This document shows positions 1 to 6,279 of a DNA stretch of 7,399 bases, piece by piece; positions within the stretch are counted from its first letter, which is position 1, and each line of letters opens with the position of its first letter. The stretch comes from Bdellovibrionales bacterium (GTDB lineage Bacteria > Bdellovibrionota > Bdellovibrionia > Bdellovibrionales > JAMPXM01). The position numbers and the translations under genes are program-made. The notes below the pieces were generated by a model. It was given only the letters and a program-made list of their open reading frames with translations, did no database searches and was not told where the DNA came from. The stretch is from NCBI GenBank assembly GCA_005792225.1, contig SXSP01000243.1, positions 1-7,399 on the forward strand, given 5' to 3'.

Positions 1-2067
1 CGCGAGAATATCTTTCGCCATATCGAGAAGGGCGATGATCCCGTGGTCGCGGCGTACACCGGAACGGCTGAGGTTCGTCTCGCCGTCGTCGCCACGACAC
101 TCGTTGTAATCTCGGTCTTTGCACCGGTCGCGTTCATGGGCGGGATCATCGGGCAGTTCATGCGGCAATTCGGTCTGACGATCTGTTTTGCGATGGCGAT
201 CTCTCTCTTTGACGCGCTTACGGTCGCCCCGATGCTCTCGGCCTACTTCGCGGGAAATCGAAACGCCGACCACCCGTGGGAGAATCGCAAGTCTTTTTGG
301 GGCCGCTCGATGGGACGCATCCTCTATTTCTTCGATCGCTTTCAAACTTCGCTTGAGACCAAGTATGAGCGATTCATTCGTCTGACCCTTCGCCGGCCCA
401 TGACCACTCTCGGAATCAGCGTTGCCGTCTCGATTTTGGCGACCATCACGATTCTTGCGGTCCCAAAGGTCTTCTTACCCGAACAAGATTCGGGAGAGTT
501 CACGGTGACGATGGAACTTCCACCGGGCGCTAACCTTGATGCGATGACGGCGGTCGCGACTCACGTGGACGGAATCGTGCGGTCAAATCGTGAGGTCGAA
601 GTGACGACATTGACCGTCGGCGGTCAGTTCGGAGAGTCCAACGAAGCCAGTATTTACGTGCGGCTGACTCCTTTTGCAGACCGCAGTGTCTCGACCACGG
701 AGCTGAAAGATCGGTTGCGTCGGCAACTCGCCGACGTGAAGAGCGGAAATCCAACCGTTCGCGCGTTTGATCCCTTCGGCGGCGGGCAAGATTATCCCAT
801 CATGATGAACCTCATCGGCGACAACCAAGAGGAGATTCAGAAATACGCGGATCGCCTGGTCGCGATCATGCAGGGGGATCCGCGGCTTCGCGATGTCGAC
901 ACGAGCTACCGGCCCGGTAAGCCTGAATTTCAGATTCGTCCAAACCCGAGCATGATGCAGGTTCTCGGCGTCAACACGCGAACGATCGGAAATGAGCTTC
1001 ATGCCCAAGTTCAGGGCGTGACACCCGCGAAATTTCGCGAGGGCGGCTTTGAATATGACGTACGTGTCAGACTCCAGCCGGATCAACGGGATTTGTTTAA
1101 ATCGTTTGAGTCCATCCTGGTGCCGAACGTGAACATGCGTTTGATTAAACTCGCGAACGTCGCGGCCCCGGTGCAGACTCAAGGCCCCGCGGTGGTGCAG
1201 AGGCAAGACCGCGGTCGCTATGTTCAGATCATGGCGGACCTCATGCCGGGTGCGAGTCAGGCCGCGGTTTTGAACGATATCGAAAAAACCTTGCGCGATG
1301 ATCTGAAGATTCCTCCGACGATGCGCCACACGTTCGTCGGTGCTTCGGAAAACTTCAGAGACATGGGCCGCCAGATGACGATCGCGTTTGCCCTCGGTGC
1401 GGTCTTCATCTTCCTCGTGCTGGCTTCGCTGTATGAATCGTTCGTGACGCCGTTTACGATCATGCTCGCGCTTCCGATGGCCGTCTGCGGAGCGTTTCTC
1501 GCCCTCTTTGTCGCGAACGAGTACCTCAGCCTCTTCTCGATGTTGGGTTTGGTGATGCTCCTAGGTGTCGCGAGTAAGAACTCGATTCTCCTTGTTGATT
1601 ACGCAAGGCAGTTGATGATCGAGGAAAATTGCACGCGTGAAGATGCCGTGACGCGCGCGGGTCGGGTGCGGCTCAGACCGATCTTGATGACATCAATGGC
1701 CCTCATCGCCGGCACGGTGCCCGTTGCGCTCGGCCTCAATGAAGCATCGAAGGCGCGAACATCGATGGGATGGGCAATCATCGGCGGCATGATTTCGTCG
1801 ACGATTCTTTCGCTCGTTGTGATTCCGGTCGCCTTCATTTACATCGATCGGTTTCGCGAATGGTCTTGTCGCCGGCTCGCAAGGTTGACCGGTGGTCGTG
1901 AGGCGCCGCTCCCCCGTATGCCTCTACCGGCGACGCAGCTTGCGCACGAAATGGCTCGCTTCGTCGATCCCCGTTACGATCGCGAAGAGCCCGTACAGCC
2001 CCCCAAAAAGGGTCAGGACCAGAACCGGCGTAAGATCATAAGACCCGAGCCGAATGCTGAGGTTTGA
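1..2067 (+). CDS. RND-family efflux transporter, inner-membrane pump subunit (5'-truncated)
   Basis: This is the C-terminal 688 residues of a proton-driven RND pump, which works in a tripartite complex with a periplasmic adaptor and an outer-membrane channel. The frame is open from base 1 (RENIFRHIEKGDDP...), so the first in-frame GTG at 43 is not the real start; about 400 residues, including the TM4 aspartates, lie outside. Numbered from base 1, visible parts are the TM5-TM6 block (about 24-75), TM7 (135-155) followed by PEQDSGEF (160-167), the large periplasmic porter/docking loop (to about 455), the SLYESFVTPF signature after TM8, and GVASKNSILLVDYA in TM10. K526 there corresponds to the conserved proton-relay lysine (AcrB K940). 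The pattern fits the HAE1 multidrug group, but the substrate cannot be read from sequence. About 65 polar residues follow TM12, and most are encoded antisense to the end of murJ. Family assignment is very secure. Confidence 0.95.
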   Translation, partial: RENIFRHIEKGDDPVVAAYTGTAEVRLAVVATTLVVISVFAPVAFMGGIIGQFMRQFGLTICFAMAISLFDALTVAPMLSAYFAGNRNADHPWENRKSFWGRSMGRILYFFDRFQTSLETKYERFIRLTLRRPMTTLGISVAVSILATITILAVPKVFLPEQDSGEFTVTMELPPGANLDAMTAVATHVDGIVRSNREVEVTTLTVGGQFGESNEASIYVRLTPFADRSVSTTELKDRLRRQLADVKSGNPTVRAFDPFGGGQDYPIMMNLIGDNQEEIQKYADRLVAIMQGDPRLRDVDTSYRPGKPEFQIRPNPSMMQVLGVNTRTIGNELHAQVQGVTPAKFREGGFEYDVRVRLQPDQRDLFKSFESILVPNVNMRLIKLANVAAPVQTQGPAVVQRQDRGRYVQIMADLMPGASQAAVLNDIEKTLRDDLKIPPTMRHTFVGASENFRDMGRQMTIAFALGAVFIFLVLASLYESFVTPFTIMLALPMAVCGAFLALFVANEYLSLFSMLGLVMLLGVASKNSILLVDYARQLMIEENCTREDAVTRAGRVRLRPILMTSMALIAGTVPVALGLNEASKARTSMGWAIIGGMISSTILSLVVIPVAFIYIDRFREWSCRRLARLTGGREAPLPRMPLPATQLAHEMARFVDPRYDREEPVQPPKKGQDQNRRKIIRPEPNAEV

Positions 2068-3585
2068 GGGAACGAGCACGAGACGATCGAACAGAAGTGC
2101 TAGGCTTCCCGCCAAGGCGGCCGAGCCCCAAACCTTAAGTCGGAATGAGACGGGGAGAGTGGTTGAACCGATCCTCTCGCTCATCTTCCATTTCAAGAGG
2201 GCAAACTCGAGACACCCCGCGAGACTCGAGGCGATCGTGAGGCCGACGGCACCGATACTGATCTCGATCAGCGGGAGCGAGGGTAATCTTAAACCCGGAA
2301 CCGTCGCGAAAAACGCCGCGACCGTTGGCCGCAGTAGAAACGCAAACGTGAGACCGAGCGCGATCGTGACCACCACGCGCAAGATCGCAAAGCGGAGCGG
2401 AGTCCGCGTGTCGCCGAGAGCGTAAAACGCCGAGGAATAAAGGCGACCCCACGTCGCCGCGAGCAAACCCAAAACCGAGCCCATGAGAACGTACCAAACA
2501 AAGAGCGTATCCTCGGGCCCGAACTGACCCGTTTGGTAGAGAGCCGAGACCACTGCTCGACCGAGAAGAAGAAACCCGACCGCTGACGGCACGACGAAGA
2601 AGGCGATTTTTCTTAAACCATTTTGGATTCGCGCGCGGAGTTTGTCTTTCGCTTCCATTGTTGCTCCGCCGGCCACCGACATCTCCGGGAGTTCGGCCGC
2701 CGCGACCGCCATCCCGAAGAGGCTGATCGGAAGCAGATAAATTGTCTGCGCGTAGGCGAGTGACGAGACTGCCGCAGCTCCGAGAAAGCTCGCGATCATC
2801 CCGTCGATGTAAGCACTGATCTGAACCACACCGCGACTGATGAAGACGGGACCGAGATTTCGAAAGACCTCGCGCACGTGCGGAAGCTTGAGGTCGGCCT
2901 TGTTGACCCCAAATCGAACCCTTCCGGCGTACTTATAAACAAAAGGAAGTTGAATCCCGAGTTGCAGAGCGGATCCCACGACCGATCCCCAAGCCAGATA
3001 GAGCGCGAGCCGTGTTTGGCCCGCCCCTCCGCCGAAGACGAGAAGAGTCGCGATCATCGCCGCATTCCAGAGTACGGGTGCGAAGTAGGAGAGAAAGAAT
3101 TTACGATGACTATTCAAGATGCCGAGGCACCAAGCGGAAATAACGAGAAGTCCCACACCAGGGAAGAGGATTTGGACGAGCTCGATCGTCAATTCCCGGA
3201 GCTCGCCCTTAAAACCCGGAGCCACGAGATCGACAATCGACGGAGTCAAGAGGATCCCGATCAACACGAGAACGCTCACCCCGAGGGCAAGGCAGGTGCC
3301 GACGACTCCCGCCATCTTGCGCGAAGTCTCCTCATCCATTTCGGCCCGCAGCCTTGAGTAAACAGGAATAAATGAGGCCGAGAGAACTCCTTCGCCAAAG
3401 AGGTTTTGCAGGAAGTTAGGAATTCGAAGCGCAGCCTTAAAGGCGCCGGCAGCATCGGAGTTTCCGAGGTAATGCGCGAAGACCCGCTCGCGAATGAGCC
3501 CCGCGATTCGGCTGAGCAGAATTCCGAGGGCGACGAAGAAGGCGGCTCCCGTGGAGCGCGTTTTATTTGCTTTCATTCGTCTCAT
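1924..3585 (-). CDS. murJ: MurJ/MviN lipid II flippase
   Basis: This 553-residue, roughly 14-helix integral membrane protein of the MOP superfamily moves lipid-linked peptidoglycan precursor across the inner membrane. The N-terminal block SRIAGLIRERVFAHYLG (from residue 25) and AALRIPNFLQNLFGEG (51-66) match the MurJ signature, and length fits the family. The frame is open to an ATG at 3675, but I chose 3585: MurJ proteins start shortly before TM1, the extra 30 residues look non-coding, and a GGAA lies about 11 bases upstream. ATG 3576 is an alternative. Aligned by eye to E. coli MurJ, R18 and R24 are kept (R26, R32), but D39 is G47, R52 is Q60, and D269-R270 are Q280-T281. The gene is divergent from the lipoprotein gene and convergent with the RND gene, overlapping it by 144 bases. 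Its leader contains a 12-bp inverted repeat. Confidence 0.93.
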   Translation of the reverse strand: MRRMKANKTRSTGAAFFVALGILLSRIAGLIRERVFAHYLGNSDAAGAFKAALRIPNFLQNLFGEGVLSASFIPVYSRLRAEMDEETSRKMAGVVGTCLALGVSVLVLIGILLTPSIVDLVAPGFKGELRELTIELVQILFPGVGLLVISAWCLGILNSHRKFFLSYFAPVLWNAAMIATLLVFGGGAGQTRLALYLAWGSVVGSALQLGIQLPFVYKYAGRVRFGVNKADLKLPHVREVFRNLGPVFISRGVVQISAYIDGMIASFLGAAAVSSLAYAQTIYLLPISLFGMAVAAAELPEMSVAGGATMEAKDKLRARIQNGLRKIAFFVVPSAVGFLLLGRAVVSALYQTGQFGPEDTLFVWYVLMGSVLGLLAATWGRLYSSAFYALGDTRTPLRFAILRVVVTIALGLTFAFLLRPTVAAFFATVPGLRLPSLPLIEISIGAVGLTIASSLAGCLEFALLKWKMSERIGSTTLPVSFRLKVWGSAALAGSLALLFDRLVLVPSNLSIRLGSYDLTPVLVLTLFGGLYGLFAIVTGIDEASHFVRKLRRR

Positions 3586-3602
3586 TAAATCGAAAGTTCC
3601 CG

Positions 3603-3641
3603 AAACTGTCGAACTCCTTACACTTCGAAGTTCGACAGTTT
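3603..3641. repeat. Perfect 12-bp inverted repeat in the murJ leader, possible operator or hairpin
   Basis: AAACTGTCGAAC (3603-3614) is the exact reverse complement of GTTCGACAGTTT (3630-3641), with a 15-base loop. The core TCGACAGTT occurs a third time at 3681-3689. Within the loop and right arm lies the palindrome ACTTCGAAGT (3622-3631). On the minus strand the hairpin would sit 18 to 56 bases upstream of the murJ ATG, with AAGGAG at its loop. On the plus strand the right arm runs into TTTTT (3639-3643), but the stem is only about 42% GC and no plus-strand gene ends nearby. A binding site for a dimeric regulator or an mRNA leader hairpin both fit; the sequence does not decide between them. 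Confidence 0.6.
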
Positions 3642-3767
3642 TTCGGTGATTCGCGAATTTTCGAAATACCGTCATCTCCCTCGACAGTTCAAAGGTCGAA
3701 GTTGATTCGGAGCGGCAAAATAGATTTCAGAATCCGGAAGCTTCGTTCAGCATGGAATCGAGTTCTC

Positions 3768-3774
3768 GGAGGGG
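3768..3774 (+). promoter_or_regulatory. Ribosome binding site of the lipoprotein gene
   Basis: GGAGGGG lies directly before the ATG at 3778, with 5 bases between GGAGG and the start codon. This strong Shine-Dalgarno match, together with the signal peptide that follows immediately, fixes the start. Confidence 0.75.
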
Positions 3775-3777
3775 TGC

Positions 3778-6279
3778 ATGATTTTCGGTAAGCTGGTTCT
3801 CGCTTTAACCATGTCGGTCGCGGTTCTCGCGGCCTGCTCAAGACAGTCGGGTGGGTCGGCTGACGCGAGCTCGGTGCAAGCGATCGGTGCGACTTCATAT
3901 AAAGTCGCGGGACCCAAGATCAACGCGCAACAAGTCGGAATGGTGAATAATGATATTCCGTTCGCGCTGAACATTCCGGCAGGCGCGAGCGTCGCCTCGG
4001 CTCAGTGGAGCTTCGGTGACGGCACGGCGGTGGTGAACGGCGTGGGGCCGCTCAATCACCGTTATTCGCGGGCCGGTATCTATCAGGTTCAAGTCTCGGT
4101 TTTGGATGCGAATCAAAATGAGATGGTCGTGAACCACACGTTAAACGTGGTGGGATTCATGGACGGGATGACTTGTCTCCCGGAGCTTCTGCTCATCACG
4201 CCGGAAGTTGCGACCGTGGGAGTGCCGGTTGATCTGCGCGTGAACGTTCCGGGTTGTTTATCCCGCACGATCAGCTCGATTCAATGGAACTACGGCGACA
4301 ACTCAGCCAATGGTGCGGGTGCGAACGTTCAACACAAATACAACTCTTCCGGTCAGGTTGTGGTGACGGTCCAGATTATGACGCCGTCGTCACCGAATCG
4401 CGCTTGGGTGACACTTTCACAAGTGATCGATGTGGTGCCGGCCCCGACGCCGACTCCGACTCCCGTGCCCTCGGCGACGCCGTCGAGCACGCCAGTTCCG
4501 GCGATCTGCGAAGTCGGCGCGACTCGTGAGACAGTTGGTGCCAATTACACAAGAGACGTCGCGTGCGGAAGGGACGGTAAAAAATCCGTCGTCTACCGCG
4601 ATCGGATCGCTGAAGTTTGCCAATTCCGTGGCGAAGCCGCGCAGTGGGTTCAATCTTCAAGCTCTCCGGAAGTTGTGAGCGAGGGCGCATGCCTGGGTCA
4701 ATCTTGCCAATTGCCCGATGGAAGTTCGCTCGTCGATGGCGGATCCAAGATCCTCTATTCGACGCAAACTCCGACGGGATCTTGCGATACGGTCGCGCAG
4801 TCGCGTGTCTGCTCGAATGGTGTTCTCGGCGGATCAACGACTCAAATTCACGCCGTCTGCCGCAACGGTTGCGGTGATTTCGGGGCCGACGGCTCGGTGA
4901 AAATCGGGGTTGTGGTCGGTGACTCAAGAGTGGCGCTCGCCTGCGCGTTCGGTGAAGAAGCCTACAGCGTTTATAACCAGATCGCCGATCAGACATGTCA
5001 AAGCGGCGTCGTCGTGACTTCGAACCAACGTCAAGGCGCTCTTAAGTCCGAAGGGGCTTGTCCCACGTACGCTTGGGTTCCGAGCGAAAATTGGACAGCT
5101 TGCTCGGCGAACTGCGGCGGAAGTCAGGCGAGAATCTTTGATTGCCGCGACTCGAAGGGTTCGCCCGCTCCGAGCGAGCGTTGCGGAGCGATGCAACCGA
5201 ATGAAACCCGCATCTGCGATGGAAATCCCGAAGCGGTTCGTCGCTCTGAATCGTCAACCGTTCAGGAGAGCGCCGGCGGAACGCACCTTTGCCCCGCAGA
5301 CCAAATCGGCGTGACGATCTCAAAGCGCGATGTGACGACGACAACGATCTACGCGTGCATCGATCACCAAGTGCAGCAGGAGAGTCAGAACGTTTCGCAT
5401 GGTGAGTGGGTTTCAGAGAGTTACTGCCGCGACTATACGGCCTACCGTTGCTCGCAAGATAGTTTGACCAACAACGAAGCAAAGGGCCGCTTTCAGTGGA
5501 TGATCAAGTGCCAGGACAATTCACCCGTCATCAAGGAGTTCCTCACGCAATTCGCGGGCGTTACGCTCAAAGGTCCCGCAAAAGACAACTTCGTCGCGAA
5601 GATTGATGGTAAGTCGCGCATTCTCTATCCGACGTTCATGAATGCCGCGACCAATCCCGAGAAGGTCTGGAAAGCTCCGAAAGCCGAGAGCGCAAGCTGT
5701 GATGTTCCTCCGATGGCTTACGTCGCGGGTGTGTGCGTGTCGTCCTGTGCGACTCCCGATCAAGAGCTCCTCGCCCAGGCTGAAGCGAACATGAAACTGC
5801 GTTACGTCTCGTTCATCGAAGCGCTCACGCAGAAGTATAAGTTTGCCGCGACTCTCTCGGGTGGATCGATGTCGAGTCGCAAGACCGACCGCACGGCCGT
5901 CGATAGCTGGGTCACCGAGATGGTAGACAGCGAACATGATATTCGAGTCTTCACGATGGAGTCGGGACGATCACTTCGCCTCACGATGAACCATCCGGTG
6001 GTGACCGCGCAGGGTTCGATCAAGCTCGCGCAAGATTTCCGCGTTGGTGAGAGTCTCGTTCAGCTCGGAGGCGAGCTCGACGAGATCGTTTCGATCAACG
6101 ACGTGAAGTACGTCGGTAAGGTCTACAACCTCTTCGTGAAATCGGCCGACCCGCTCAAGAACATCGTCGTGACGAACGGCTACTTAAACGGAACAGCATA
6201 CTTCCAAAACGAGGGTGCGAAGGACGTCAACCGCCTTCTCCTCCGCAATAAACTCATCAAAGGAGTGTTCGGAAAATGA
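3778..6279 (+). CDS. Predicted secreted lipoprotein with two PKD-like domains, Cys-rich modules, a TSP1-like domain and a C-terminal Hint-like domain
   Basis: The 833-residue product starts with a type II signal peptide ending in lipobox L17-A-A-C20; Ser at +2 gives no inner-membrane retention signal, so outer-membrane or surface location is likely. Domains in order: PKD-like 1 (about 46-126, WSFGDG at 77-82); PKD-like 2 (134-220, WNYGDNS at 170-176); Thr/Pro linker (221-241); Cys-rich region (244-578) with related modules at 244-305 and 365-428, and a CQLPDGSSL...C...RVCSNGVLGG module (310-361) between them; TSP1-like domain (428-481); Hint-like domain (about 657-811) with candidate C657, TMNH (736-739) and a VYNLFVKSADPLKNIVVTNG strand block (782-801). 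Besides C20 there are 27 cysteines, none after C657. Known roles of these folds suggest surface adhesion or recognition followed by autoprocessing, but the function is inferred. It is translationally coupled to the next gene. Lipoprotein and PKD calls are strong, TSP1 good, Hint moderate. Confidence 0.88.
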   Translation: MIFGKLVLALTMSVAVLAACSRQSGGSADASSVQAIGATSYKVAGPKINAQQVGMVNNDIPFALNIPAGASVASAQWSFGDGTAVVNGVGPLNHRYSRAGIYQVQVSVLDANQNEMVVNHTLNVVGFMDGMTCLPELLLITPEVATVGVPVDLRVNVPGCLSRTISSIQWNYGDNSANGAGANVQHKYNSSGQVVVTVQIMTPSSPNRAWVTLSQVIDVVPAPTPTPTPVPSATPSSTPVPAICEVGATRETVGANYTRDVACGRDGKKSVVYRDRIAEVCQFRGEAAQWVQSSSSPEVVSEGACLGQSCQLPDGSSLVDGGSKILYSTQTPTGSCDTVAQSRVCSNGVLGGSTTQIHAVCRNGCGDFGADGSVKIGVVVGDSRVALACAFGEEAYSVYNQIADQTCQSGVVVTSNQRQGALKSEGACPTYAWVPSENWTACSANCGGSQARIFDCRDSKGSPAPSERCGAMQPNETRICDGNPEAVRRSESSTVQESAGGTHLCPADQIGVTISKRDVTTTTIYACIDHQVQQESQNVSHGEWVSESYCRDYTAYRCSQDSLTNNEAKGRFQWMIKCQDNSPVIKEFLTQFAGVTLKGPAKDNFVAKIDGKSRILYPTFMNAATNPEKVWKAPKAESASCDVPPMAYVAGVCVSSCATPDQELLAQAEANMKLRYVSFIEALTQKYKFAATLSGGSMSSRKTDRTAVDSWVTEMVDSEHDIRVFTMESGRSLRLTMNHPVVTAQGSIKLAQDFRVGESLVQLGGELDEIVSINDVKYVGKVYNLFVKSADPLKNIVVTNGYLNGTAYFQNEGAKDVNRLLLRNKLIKGVFGK
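3913..4437 (+). other. Region encoding two tandem PKD-like beta-sandwich domains
   Basis: Residues about 46-126 and 134-220 each carry the PKD core: a Trp-x-(Phe/Tyr)-Gly-Asp turn (WSFGDG at 77-82; WNYGDNS at 170-176), then a His-(Arg/Lys)-Tyr strand (HRYSRAGIYQVQVSV; HKYNSSGQVVVTVQI). PKD domains are extracellular Ig-like spacers or binding modules. The second copy has Cys160, and Cys133 lies just before it; these could pair. Confidence 0.8.
4507..5061 (+). repeat. Region encoding repeated Cys-rich modules
   Basis: Residues 244-305 and 365-428 are diverged copies. Each has four cysteines (C244/263/281/305 and C365/389/407/428) and shared features: an ACG or ACAF block around the second Cys, (S)VVY/SVY then RIAEVCQ/QIADQTCQ with an identical 18-residue Cys spacing, and an identical closing SEGAC. 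Between them (310-361) lies a different module of the form C-x-LP-x-G...C...R-x-C-x-NG-x-L-x-G...C, which I have seen repeated in other bacterial surface proteins. A more diverged third copy may lie at 505-550 (IYAC, then GEWVSESYC). Confidence 0.65.
5059..5220 (+). other. Region encoding a thrombospondin type 1-like domain
   Basis: Residues 428-481 show the TSP1 pattern: W433-x5-W439, then C442-S-A-N-C446-G-G-S-Q-A-R452, then C456, C469 and C480. C428 can serve as the sixth cysteine. The W-x5-W-x2-CSxxCGG-x-Q-x-R spacing resembles the TSP1 repeats of ADAMTS proteases, and R452 would stack between the tryptophans as in known TSP1 structures. In animals this fold binds glycans and matrix proteins; its ligand here is unknown. 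Confidence 0.72.
5746..6210 (+). other. Region encoding a C-terminal Hint (Hedgehog/intein)-like domain
   Basis: Residues 657-811 resemble Hint. Candidate nucleophile C657 opens CATPDQELL. Seventy-nine residues later comes T736-M-N-H739 (the block B TxxH motif) in SGRSLRLTMNHPVV, followed by AQDFRVGESLVQ and a GKVYNLFVK...NIVVTNG strand pair. No terminal His-Asn is present, so Hedgehog-type or BIL-type cleavage rather than protein splicing would be expected. The segment after C657 does not match block A well, so activity is uncertain. Confidence 0.6.
6259..6265 (+). promoter_or_regulatory. Ribosome binding site of the coupled downstream gene
   Basis: AAAGGAG sits inside the end of the lipoprotein gene, 10 bases before the ATG at 6276. 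Together with the ATGA stop/start overlap it supports translational coupling. Confidence 0.6.

Larger units (their letters stand above)
3586..3777. other. Divergent intergenic region between murJ and the lipoprotein gene
   Basis: These 192 bases must hold the promoters of both divergent genes. They look more AT-rich than the flanking genes. They contain a perfect inverted repeat (3603-3614 with 3630-3641), a nested 10-bp palindrome ACTTCGAAGT (3622-3631), a further half-site TCGACAGTT (3681-3689), and TCGAAGTT twice (3625-3632 and 3696-3703). I found no sigma-70 promoter convincing in both boxes and spacing. The best murJ-facing candidate is TTGAAC (complement of 3687-3692), 18 bases, then TATTTC (complement of 3663-3668), which is weak. 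The frame open from 3675 into murJ covers part of this stretch but is unlikely to be translated. Confidence 0.7.

Noticed and set aside
583..1329. A 248-residue open frame on the minus strand inside the RND gene
   Set aside because: It is the antisense shadow of a well-conserved GC-rich gene: no recognisable domain, no membrane or signal features, and no sensible ribosome binding site was needed to explain it.
43..2067. GTG at 43 as the true start of the RND gene
   Set aside because: The preceding 14 codons (RENIFRHIEKGDDP) are conserved RND sequence, so the gene simply begins before the window.
2878..3357. A 159-residue plus-strand open frame inside murJ
   Set aside because: The product is strongly charged, matches no family, and lies entirely antisense to conserved MurJ sequence.
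3603..3643. The inverted repeat plus TTTTT as an intrinsic terminator on the plus strand
   Set aside because: The stem is not GC-rich, the loop is 15 bases, and no plus-strand gene ends upstream of it; murJ on the other strand starts there.
3586..3675. A 30-residue N-terminal extension of MurJ starting at the ATG ending at 3675
   Set aside because: The extension (MTVFRKFANHRKTVELRS...) precedes the usual MurJ start, spans the inverted repeat, and its only purine-rich site abuts the ATG with no spacing.
3663..3692. A murJ-facing sigma-70 promoter (TTGAAC, 18 bases, TATTTC, minus strand)
   Set aside because: The -10 box matches the consensus poorly and the match could be chance in an AT-richer stretch, so it is mentioned only as the best weak candidate.
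4438..4500. Thr/Pro codon repeats (PTPTPTP and similar) as a nucleotide repeat array or slippage site
   Set aside because: It is short, imperfect at the DNA level and well explained as a flexible linker between the PKD-like and Cys-rich regions.
4376..4996. A 206-residue minus-strand open frame under the lipoprotein gene
   Set aside because: It is extremely rich in Arg, Pro and Ser (RRR runs), as expected from reading GC-rich coding sequence in a wrong frame.
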